Positions 1-5,645 of a DNA stretch of 6,395 nt are shown piece by piece; position 1 is the first letter of the stretch, and every line of letters starts with the position of its first letter. A model generated the notes under the pieces. That model was not told the origin of the DNA, searched no databases, and saw only the letters and a program-made list of their open reading frames with translations. The position numbers were made by a program, and so were the translations under genes. This DNA comes from Solirubrobacterales bacterium (GTDB lineage: Bacteria; Actinomycetota; Thermoleophilia; Solirubrobacterales; Solirubrobacteraceae), in assembly GCA_016215085.1 (NCBI GenBank), contig JACRMD010000120.1:1-6395 (forward strand), read 5' to 3'.

Positions 1-30
1 AATTTGGAAAATGGACTCAAATACTCCCAT

Positions 31-86
31 CCAACTTCCAACTTTCAACTTCCAACTTCCCACTTCACACTTCCAACTTCCAATTA
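31..86. repeat. Short tandem heptamer repeat, consensus CCAACTT (8 units)
   Basis: Eight consecutive 7-bp units begin at 31, 38, 45, 52, 59, 66, 73 and 80. Units 1, 2, 4 and 7 are exactly CCAACTT. Units 3 and 5 differ by one base, unit 6 by two, and the last one (CCAATTA) runs into the start codon of the next gene. The array is AT-richer than everything around it and has no G on the + strand. Heptamer arrays of this general kind (STRR sequences) are known from intergenic regions of cyanobacteria; any relationship is only by analogy. Because 7 is not a multiple of 3, the array reads as a 7-residue peptide period (FQLPTSN-like) in open frames, which lengthens the downstream ORF artificially. 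Confidence 0.85.
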
Positions 87-1432
87 TGCGATCACGCGAT
101 TTCACCACATTTATCATTTTGTTCGTGTTGCTCGTCGGCGTCGCGGTTATCAGCGCAACTCAGCGTTCGGCGGAGGATCCGCGCGCCGAGCGCAACATCC
201 CCGGCAGCCTGTTCACCGGGTTCATCCCCCGCACGCAGGTCGACCTCGCGCCCGGCGGCCGCTTCCAGCGCCCGGCCGACGGCATCGACTGCGCGTCGGA
301 CAGCCCGATCGCCGCGCTGGCCAAGCTCACCAACGGCAACTGGGCGGGCAAGGTCATCGACGGCAAGGTCGCCGTCACCCGGATCACCACGGACACCGAC
401 CTTGCCCGGCCCGGCATCAGCCCGCTCGCGCCCAAGAGCTACACCGCCTACACCGCGGGCCGCCCGGAGACCGACCTGTGCGAGTCCTACACGGACCCGG
501 ACGAGGCCGGCACCGAGACGCTGTTCTACGTGCAGTGCAACGGCACGGGCGGCGGCGCGCCGACGGGCTGCTACCGCGACTCGCCGGTCCAGCTCCAGTA
601 CAACAACGACCGCTACGCGGTCGGGCCGGTCCTGATCCCGCAGTACCGCCAGGACTTCTACGCGTACAACGCCGGCGGCACGATCACCGCGATGGTCGTC
701 GGCGCGGTCCAGACCGACGAGGGCTACCAGACCCAGACCGACCAGAAGAAGCAGGACGGCCACGCCGTCGTCTCCTTCACCAACCCCGGTCCCCACACGG
801 TGGTCGCGGTCGCGGGCAACGGCCCGCCCGACCGCATCCCGGTCTGCGTCACCGACGGCACCGACGGCTACTGCGGCTCGCCGCGGGCGGTGCCCAACGA
901 CATCCCGCCCCCGCCGCCGGCCCCCTGCGCGACGAACGGCCGCGACGGCCTGTGCGGCACGATCGACACGTCGGGCCCCGTCGTGACGATCTCGAACATC
1001 AAGCACAAGCAGGTGTTCAAGAAGTCCAAGGCGCCGGGGCGGATCGCCGGCAGGATCGACATCGCCAACGACCCCAACGGCCTGGGGACGCTGCGCGCGC
1101 GCATCATGCGCCAGACCACGGCGAAGGTCCTGATCAAGCCGAAGAAGAAGACGAAGAAGAAGCAGAAGAAGCGCTACAAGAAGGTCAAGCGCTGCTACAC
1201 GTGGGACGACGAGACGGCGCTGCTCGAGCGCTCGCGGTCGTGCACGGCGTCGAAGGCCAAGTGGTTCTCCATCATCCCCGAGGAGCTCCGCGACAGCTTC
1301 GACTACTCCTTCGCCCTGAAGCTCCCGCCCGGGACCTACACCCTCGAGGTCGAGGCCACGGACGAGAACAAGTTCAAGGACCTCAAGCAGGTGGGGCGCA
1401 ACATCATCACGTTCACGGTCGCGACCAGGTAG
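86..1432 (+). CDS. Membrane-anchored exported protein with C-terminal Ig-like domain, function unknown
   Basis: This is a 448-residue protein that I cannot assign to a named family. Residues 7-24 form one hydrophobic helix after a short basic N-terminus (MRSR), so it is either a signal anchor or an uncleaved signal peptide with the rest outside the membrane. The body has scattered cysteines (69, 132, 151, 162) suited to disulfides. A 12-residue motif C-x-T-[DN]-G-x-D-G-x-C-G-[ST] occurs twice (254-265 and 281-292), separated by a linker with five prolines. Residues about 298-448 look like a beta-sandwich domain, with C370 and C386 as a likely disulfide pair and a closing strand PPGTYTLEVEATDENKF. 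That resembles Ig-like modules of exported actinobacterial proteins. A Lys-rich tract (351-369) interrupts this domain. I chose ATG 86 because an upstream in-frame ATG at 11 would only add residues encoded by the heptamer array. No Shine-Dalgarno precedes 86, so the start is not certain. The 5' end is less GC-rich than the rest of the gene. A hairpin covers the stop codon. Confidence 0.8.
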   Translation: MRSRDFTTFIILFVLLVGVAVISATQRSAEDPRAERNIPGSLFTGFIPRTQVDLAPGGRFQRPADGIDCASDSPIAALAKLTNGNWAGKVIDGKVAVTRITTDTDLARPGISPLAPKSYTAYTAGRPETDLCESYTDPDEAGTETLFYVQCNGTGGGAPTGCYRDSPVQLQYNNDRYAVGPVLIPQYRQDFYAYNAGGTITAMVVGAVQTDEGYQTQTDQKKQDGHAVVSFTNPGPHTVVAVAGNGPPDRIPVCVTDGTDGYCGSPRAVPNDIPPPPPAPCATNGRDGLCGTIDTSGPVVTISNIKHKQVFKKSKAPGRIAGRIDIANDPNGLGTLRARIMRQTTAKVLIKPKKKTKKKQKKRYKKVKRCYTWDDETALLERSRSCTASKAKWFSIIPEELRDSFDYSFALKLPPGTYTLEVEATDENKFKDLKQVGRNIITFTVATR

Positions 1433-1442
1433 GTCGCGACCG
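1416..1442. terminator. Perfect 11-bp hairpin between convergent genes, likely bidirectional terminator
   Basis: The left arm CGGTCGCGACC (1416-1426) and right arm GGTCGCGACCG (1432-1442) are exact reverse complements around a 5-nt loop (AGGTA). The stop codon TAG of the exported-protein gene (1430-1432) lies at the loop and right-arm junction. No T-run follows on either strand, so it is not a classical intrinsic terminator, although U-less hairpins are commonly proposed as terminators in high-GC actinobacteria. The position between two converging genes, 14 nt beyond the trxB stop, fits a shared terminator. Confidence 0.65.
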
Positions 1443-1452
1443 GTGACGTCAC
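1443..1452. repeat. 10-bp perfect palindrome GTGACGTCAC
   Basis: GTGACGTCAC is identical to its own reverse complement and directly abuts the right arm of the hairpin, leaving only 4 nt before the trxB stop codon. Almost the whole 24-nt convergent gap is therefore symmetric sequence. It could be a second small stem or a protein-binding site. In GC-rich DNA a 10-bp palindrome can also arise by chance. Confidence 0.5.
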
Positions 1453-1456
1453 GCCG

Positions 1457-2467
1457 CTAGGGCTTCTGCGCGGCCCACTGGGCCTCGGCGAGGTCGCCCT
1501 CCGGGAGGCCCTCAGGCGTAGGGACCTCGGGCGTGTCGCGCAGGTACCACTCCGCGTCGAGCGCCGACTGGCAGCCCGAGCCCGCGGCGGTGATGGCCTG
1601 GCGGTACGTGTGGTCGACGAGGTCGCCGGCCGCGAACACGCCGGGGCGGTTGGTCCGCGTGGACTTGCCCTGGGTGATGACGTAGCCCTCGTCGTCGACG
1701 TCGACCTGCCCGTCGACGAGCTCGGACTGCGGCTCGTGGCCGATCGCGATGAACGCGCCGCCGATCTCGACGTCCTCGTGCTCGCCGGTCTCGAGGTTGC
1801 GCAGGCGGGCGATCCGCTGGAAGGCGCCGGCGCCCTCGAGGAACGCCTCGACGACGTACGGGGTCTTGAACTCGAGGTTCTCGATGCCGCGGGCGCGCTC
1901 GACCATGATCTTCGAGGCGCGGAACTCGTCGCGCCGGTGCACGAGCAGGACGCGCGAGCCGAACTTCGACAGGAACATCGCCTCCTCGAAGGCGCTGTCG
2001 CCGCCGCCGACCACGAGGATCACGTGGTCCTTGAAGAAGGCCGCGTCGCAGGTGGCGCAGTAGGAGACGCCGGCGCCCGAGAGCTCCTCCTCGCCCGGCA
2101 CGCCGAGCTTCTTGTGCTCGGCGCCCATGGCCAGGATGACCGTGCGGGCCTGGTGGACCTCGTCGCCGACCCACACCTTGTGGACGCCGCCGGGCTCGTC
2201 GGCGAGCTCGAGCCTGGTCGCCTGGTCGGTGATGAAGCGCGAGCCGAAGCGCTCGGCCTGGTCGCGCATCTGCGTCATCAGCTCGGGGCCCTGGATCCCC
2301 GCGGGGAAGCCCGGGTAGTTCTCCACGTCGGTGGTCTGCTGGAGCAGGCCGCCCCACAGGAAGCCCTCGATGACCAGCGGCGACAGGTTCGCGCGCGAGG
2401 TGTACAGCGCGGCCGTGTAGCCGGCCGGGCCGCTGCCCACGATGATCACGTTCTCGACGTCCGCCAT
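1457..2467 (-). CDS. trxB: Thioredoxin reductase (NADPH)
   Basis: This is a cytosolic FAD enzyme that passes electrons from NADPH to thioredoxin. At 336 residues it is slightly longer than the usual 310-320 because of a C-terminal tail after about 310 (rich in Pro and Glu, ending AAQKP). Visible motifs in order are: FAD-binding GSGPAG at 11-16; the low-molecular-weight TrxB redox centre CATC at 137-140 followed by D141; NADPH-binding GGGDSA at 154-159; the 2'-phosphate-recognising HRRDEFR at 177-183; and the second FAD motif GVFAAGDLVD at 276-285. The start ATG (2465-2467) places the Rossmann motif normally, and GGAAG lies 5 nt upstream. The gene follows the flippase-like gene by 65 nt on the same strand, with a possible promoter of its own between them. 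There is no trxA next to it, and the next gene downstream is convergent. The family call is secure, and the physiological partner is not visible. Confidence 0.96.
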   Translation of the reverse strand: MADVENVIIVGSGPAGYTAALYTSRANLSPLVIEGFLWGGLLQQTTDVENYPGFPAGIQGPELMTQMRDQAERFGSRFITDQATRLELADEPGGVHKVWVGDEVHQARTVILAMGAEHKKLGVPGEEELSGAGVSYCATCDAAFFKDHVILVVGGGDSAFEEAMFLSKFGSRVLLVHRRDEFRASKIMVERARGIENLEFKTPYVVEAFLEGAGAFQRIARLRNLETGEHEDVEIGGAFIAIGHEPQSELVDGQVDVDDEGYVITQGKSTRTNRPGVFAAGDLVDHTYRQAITAAGSGCQSALDAEWYLRDTPEVPTPEGLPEGDLAEAQWAAQKP

Positions 2468-2472
2468 TGGCT

Positions 2473-2477
2473 CTTCC
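2473..2477 (-). promoter_or_regulatory. Ribosome binding site of trxB (GGAAG)
   Basis: On the minus strand GGAAG sits 5 nt before the trxB ATG. This supports the start at 2467 over the longer open frame that continues upstream through NLENPEEP. A second purine run, GGAGAA (2481-2486), lies 13 nt away and is less well placed. Confidence 0.6.
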
Positions 2478-2496
2478 GGGTTCTCCAAGTTGGTTG

Positions 2497-2510
2497 CTTT
2501 ACAAAGTGTA
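2497..2510 (-). promoter_or_regulatory. Possible trxB promoter -10 and near-palindrome in an AT-rich island
   Basis: Within the 65-nt gap between the flippase-like gene and trxB, the minus strand contains TACACT (2510 down to 2505), which fits a TAnnnT -10 element. It would give a 5' leader of roughly 30 nt. It overlaps the near-palindrome CTTTGTAAAG (2497-2506; arms CTTT/AAAG, 2-nt centre). I see no convincing -35 hexamer. The local base composition is far more AT-rich than both neighbouring genes, which is the main support. Confidence 0.35.
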
Positions 2511-2532
2511 GTGCCTCGGCGGGACCCGGGCG

Positions 2533-3687
2533 TTACGCCCTCGCCGTGGCCACCGCGGCGCCCCGCCCGCGGCGCTCCTCGCGCCAGCGGGCGACGGTCT
2601 TGCGCAGCTGGAAGTACGCGAGCGCGCCCGGGATGGTCGGCAGCCAGAACGCGAAGGCGCGGTAGGTCAGCACCGCCACCAGCGTCAGGTCCTTGTCCAC
2701 GCCGTAGGCGATGAACGCGCCGATCATGCCGCCGTCGACGCCGCCCACGCCGCCGGGCAGCGGCAGCAGGTTGGCGAGCATGCCGACGAAGTAGGCCATG
2801 ACGATGACGGCCCACGGCGGCGACTCGCCGAACGCCTTGAACGACGCCCACAGGATCGCGATGTTGAAGCCCCAGTAGGCGATCGAGCCGAACAGCGCCG
2901 GGTCGCGGTCGCGCACGTGCTGGATGGCCAGCCGCACGCCGGCCGACAGCGCGGCCGGGAGGTTCGCCAGCCGCTGGAGCAGGTGCGCCAGGCGCCCGCC
3001 GCGCCGGGACCACCCGGCGAGGCGGTCCTGCAGGTCGGTCGGCGTCAGCGCCGCCAGCAGGACGATCGCGATGCAGATCAGCGCGACGATGGCCGGGACC
3101 ATCGTCAGGGCGAAGTTGTCCGGGCCCTCGAGGATGCCCCAGCGCAGGCCCAGGCCGCCGACCACCATCGCGGCCATGTACACGCCGTAGGTGAGCACGA
3201 GGAAGGCCAGCGTCTGGTCGGCGACGTCGCGGCGCGCCATGCCCGCCCGGCGCAGCGCCCACGCGGTGAGCGCGATGCCGCCGGCGCCGCCCGCGGCGAA
3301 CAGCCGCGTCGCGGCCAGCGAGGCCATCGTGATCTGGTAGCTCTCGCTGTAGGTCAGGTCGCAGCCGCCGCGCACGTAGACGCCCTGGAAGAGCAGGACG
3401 TAGCCGGCGAACGAGAGGATCGTGAACGCGCCGGCGACCAGCAGCCACAGCGGGTCGCCCTCCTCGATGCGGTGCCAGGTGTCCTCGAGGCCGGAGATCT
3501 GCGGCAGGACGAAGTAGAGGAAGGCGACGACCGAGACGACGAAGAGGACGCCCAGCAGGAGCATCTTCCGCGTCACCTGGAGCCGCGGCATCTCCTCGTC
3601 GTCGTGCTCCTCCTCCGGCGCGCCCTCGCCGACCGCCGTCCGCGCCAGGCGGTCGTCGTCACGCGGCGGCCGCGGGGTCGTGCTCAT
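2533..3687 (-). CDS. Flippase-like / LPG-synthase-TM family membrane protein
   Basis: This is a 384-residue polytopic membrane protein of the family often annotated as flippase-like or UPF0104 (lysylphosphatidylglycerol synthase transmembrane region, AglD/YbhN-like). Members are associated with moving or modifying lipids and lipid-linked glycans, but the substrate here is unknown. Residues 1-36 are charged and low-complexity (DDD, EEEHDDEE) and should be cytosolic. About seven to eight hydrophobic segments follow, at roughly 41-61, 80-101, 120-140, 158-181, 193-213, 266-284, 291-311 and 333-358. The family signature is LLPLPGGVGGVDGGMIGAF at 307-325. The soluble synthase domain of true MprF proteins is absent. 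A basic tail (KTVARWREERRGRG) ends the protein. The ATG overlaps the stop of the upstream PAP2 gene as ATGA (3684-3687), which implies translational coupling. GGAGG lies 13 nt upstream, which is rather far. An internal Met at 33 is a less likely start. Confidence 0.85.
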   Translation of the reverse strand: MSTTPRPPRDDDRLARTAVGEGAPEEEHDDEEMPRLQVTRKMLLLGVLFVVSVVAFLYFVLPQISGLEDTWHRIEEGDPLWLLVAGAFTILSFAGYVLLFQGVYVRGGCDLTYSESYQITMASLAATRLFAAGGAGGIALTAWALRRAGMARRDVADQTLAFLVLTYGVYMAAMVVGGLGLRWGILEGPDNFALTMVPAIVALICIAIVLLAALTPTDLQDRLAGWSRRGGRLAHLLQRLANLPAALSAGVRLAIQHVRDRDPALFGSIAYWGFNIAILWASFKAFGESPPWAVIVMAYFVGMLANLLPLPGGVGGVDGGMIGAFIAYGVDKDLTLVAVLTYRAFAFWLPTIPGALAYFQLRKTVARWREERRGRGAAVATARA

Positions 3688-4628
3688 GCCCGCGCGCGCG
3701 CCTCCAGCGCCTGGACGGCCCGCCCGGCGGCGGCCAGCGCGGGCGCCACGCGCGGCGCGGCGGCGCGGATGCCCTCGGTGAGCGCGGTGCCGGCCAGCAG
3801 GTCCACGACGTAGTGCTCCCCCAGGTACACGAGGGCCAGGCCGAGCGTGAGCGCGTACGTCCAGCCGATCGCCCCTTCGAGGGGACCGGCCTCGGCCAGC
3901 AGGTGCGCGGCCATCAGGGACGTCGCGAAGTGCAGGGAGGGCATGGCGGCGAGGGGGTTGCCTCCGAGGACACTGTAGAGCGGGCCCCAGCCGCCTTTCC
4001 AGAACTCCTGCCCGTACTCGAGCATCATCCGCCGCACGGCGACGTCGCCGCCCTCCCCCAGCCGGCCCTGCTCGGACGCGTACCAGGGCGGCGCGGTCGG
4101 CACGCCCCAGTAGCCGATCAGGCCGAGGTCGAAGACCGCGTAGGTCATCGCCGCCGTGCGCGGGAAGCGCTCGGGACGGCGCAGCAGCATGTACGCGACG
4201 GTGCCGTGCGGGAACAGGAACCAGACCCAGTGGGTCCAGACCAGCACGCGCTCGTGCGGGCGGATGCGGCCGGGCGCGGCGAAGCGGCGCTGCAGGCGCA
4301 CGTTGGGCAGCTGCCCCAGGCCGAGCACCCGGTCCACGCGCACCGGGTAGTCCACGAACGCCCGGCGCTCGAGCGCCTCGGGGTCGTCGTGGGGCATCTT
4401 GTACGTGACCGTGTAGGCGTACATCTGCAGGCAGCAGAGCGCCACGTCGCGTGCGCGGCTGCGCGGCAGCGCGACGGCCAGGCCGAAGGGCGCCGCGGAG
4501 GCGACGGCGGTGACCACGGGCGGGGGGATGCGCGCGCGACGTCGGACGAGGGGGACCGCGACGCCGGCCACGACGGCCCCCCACGCCGCGGCGCGGAGCG
4601 CGGAGGAGCGGGGCACGAGGGACCGCAT
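3684..4628 (-). CDS. PAP2-superfamily membrane protein, AUR1/inositolphosphotransferase-like
   Basis: This is a 314-residue integral membrane protein with about six hydrophobic segments (around 11-28, 37-54, 127-149, 160-175, 232-246 and 255-270). Two PAP2 catalytic motifs are plain: AMPSLHFATS at 228-237 (His 233) and YLGEHYVVDLLAG at 268-280 (His 272, Asp 276). The first classical motif (KxxxxxxRP) is not obvious. Instead there is PTAPPWY at 177-183, which is characteristic of the AUR1 inositol-phosphorylceramide synthase-like branch (PAP2_3). That branch moves phospho-head-groups between lipids, or hydrolyses them, on the outer membrane face. A lipid phosphotransferase or phosphatase is therefore the best call, with unknown substrate. 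ATG 4626-4628 is the only sensible start before the divergent epimerase gene, and AGGTGG lies 10 nt upstream. The 3' end overlaps the flippase-like gene by 4 nt, so the two products are probably made together. Confidence 0.85.
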   Translation of the reverse strand: MRSLVPRSSALRAAAWGAVVAGVAVPLVRRRARIPPPVVTAVASAAPFGLAVALPRSRARDVALCCLQMYAYTVTYKMPHDDPEALERRAFVDYPVRVDRVLGLGQLPNVRLQRRFAAPGRIRPHERVLVWTHWVWFLFPHGTVAYMLLRRPERFPRTAAMTYAVFDLGLIGYWGVPTAPPWYASEQGRLGEGGDVAVRRMMLEYGQEFWKGGWGPLYSVLGGNPLAAMPSLHFATSLMAAHLLAEAGPLEGAIGWTYALTLGLALVYLGEHYVVDLLAGTALTEGIRAAAPRVAPALAAAGRAVQALEARARA

Positions 4629-4667
4629 GCTATTCGGGCCACCTGACGCGGTAGCTTCGGGCCTCGC
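4629..4667. promoter_or_regulatory. 39-nt divergent intergenic region
   Basis: This gap separates the start codons of the PAP2 gene (-) and the epimerase gene (+). It is too short for two non-overlapping full promoters plus leaders, so at least one promoter probably lies inside the opposing coding region. On the + strand TAGCTT (4652-4657) fits TAnnnT and ends 10 nt before the epimerase ATG, which has no Shine-Dalgarno. A nearly leaderless transcript is therefore possible. I see no clear -10 for the minus strand and no operator-like symmetry. Confidence 0.4.
4639..4644 (-). promoter_or_regulatory. Ribosome binding site of the PAP2 gene (AGGTGG)
   Basis: On the minus strand AGGTGG ends 10 nt before the ATG at 4628. 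It lies within the 39-nt divergent gap and supports this start over the much longer open frame that runs antisense through the epimerase gene. Confidence 0.5.
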
Positions 4668-5641
4668 ATGGACCTCGCCTCCTCGCGCATCGCCGTCACC
4701 GGGGCCGGCGGCTTCATCGGCCGTGCCACCTGCGCGCGGCTGGCCGCCGACGGGGCGCAGGTCGTCGGCGTCGACCTCGCGCCGTCCGCCGCGCGCGCCG
4801 TCGAGGCGACGGGCGCGACGTTCCGGCTGGCCGACACGCGCGACCTCGACGGCCTGGTCGCCGCGCTCGACGGCTGCGCCGGCGTGGTGCACACCGCGGC
4901 GGTGGTCGGCGACCGCGGCACGATGGCCGAGCACGTCGCGGTCAACGTCCGGGGCACGCGCAACGTGCTCGACGCGGCCGACGCCGTCGGCGCCGGGCGG
5001 GTCGTGCACGTCTCGTCGGTCGCGACCTGGGGCTACGAGTTCCACGGCGACCTCCCCGAGGACGCCGCCCCGCGGGTCTGCGGCGCGCCGTACGTCGACA
5101 CCAAGACCGCCTCGCACCTGCTGGCGCTGCGCCGCGGCGCCACCGTCGTGCGCCCCGGCGACGTCTACGGCCCCGGCTCCAAGCCGTGGACGGTCCGCGC
5201 CGTCGAGGCGCTGCGTGCGGGGATGCTGCGCCTGCCCGGCCGCGGCGAGGGCATCATCACCCCGGTGTACGTCGACGACCTGGTCGACTGCCTGGTGCGA
5301 GCGCTGGTCACCCCGGCGGCCGCCGGCGAGGCGGTGACGGCGCACGACGGCCATCCGGTCACCGCCCGCGAGTTCTTCGGCCGCTACGCCGCGATGCTCG
5401 GCGTCGAGGTGCGCACGGCGCCGCGCGCGCTGCTGGCCGCCGGCGCCGGCGCGCTGGAGCTCGTCGCCCGCGCGCGCGGGCGCGAGCCGCTCATGACGCG
5501 CGAGGCACTGATCTACGTCTCGCGCCACGCCGCCTACCCGAACGCCCGCGCGCGCGAGGTCCTCGGCTGGGAGCCGCAGGTCGGCCTCGACGAGGGCATG
5601 CGCCGGACGGAGGCCTGGCTGCGCGCCGAGGGCCTGCTGGC

Positions 5642-5645
<4 letters not shown>
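4668..5645 (+). CDS. NAD-dependent epimerase/dehydratase (extended SDR)
   Basis: This is a 325-residue cytosolic oxidoreductase of the extended short-chain dehydrogenase family, which epimerises, dehydrates or oxidises nucleotide sugars, sterol-like alcohols or similar substrates. The substrate cannot be read from the sequence. The N-terminus carries the Rossmann motif TGAGGFIG (11-18), and Asp 36 at the end of beta-2 suggests NAD(H) preference. VVHTAAVVGD (73-82), HVSSVATWGY (114-123) and the catalytic YVDTK (142-146: Tyr 142, Lys 146) follow. RPGDVYGPG (162-170) and TPVYVDDLVD (198-207) are typical of the substrate-binding half. The C-terminal NAREVLGWEPQ-like element (292-303) is the usual family ending, so the gene is complete. 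The ATG is fixed by the normal 10-residue lead to the Rossmann motif, although no clear Shine-Dalgarno is present. The stop overlaps the start of the kinase gene. Confidence 0.92.
5628..5632 (+). promoter_or_regulatory. Ribosome binding site of the kinase gene (GAGGG)
   Basis: GAGGG inside the last codons of the epimerase gene sits 9 nt before GTG 5642. It decides the otherwise easily missed GTG start of the kinase and supports coupled translation across the GTGA overlap. Confidence 0.55.

Noticed and set aside
31..86. CRISPR-like array
   Set aside because: The units are 7 bp, contiguous and without spacers.
137..160. Cleaved signal peptide (AxA-type) in the exported protein
   Set aside because: The sequence after the hydrophobic helix (VISATQRSAEDP) offers only a weak cleavage site, so a signal anchor is at least as likely. 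I did not call a cleavage position.
4..1446. A long open frame overlapping the exported-protein gene in another frame, with Arg/Pro/His-rich translation
   Set aside because: This is the composition typical of a shifted frame in GC-rich DNA. The alternative frame has a signal anchor, ordered cysteines and an Ig-like end, and its stop sits in the terminator hairpin.
1444..1451. TGACGTCA as a CRE-type regulatory site
   Set aside because: That element is eukaryotic. In this bacterial convergent gap it is better treated as a simple palindrome.
2468..2532. SigR-type (GGGAAT/GTT) oxidative-stress promoter for trxB
   Set aside because: I looked for this because trxB is a SigR target in Streptomyces. 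No GGGAAT-like element with a correctly spaced GTT is present.
2468..3448. Upstream extension of the trxB frame giving a 663-residue fusion protein
   Set aside because: The extension is Arg/Pro-rich shadow sequence antiparallel in character to the flippase-like gene frame. ATG 2467 has a well-placed GGAAG and a normal TrxB N-terminus.
4629..5528. Upstream extension of the PAP2 frame through the antisense of the epimerase gene
   Set aside because: It would overlap a clear SDR gene completely and has no domain. ATG 4628 has its own ribosome binding site.
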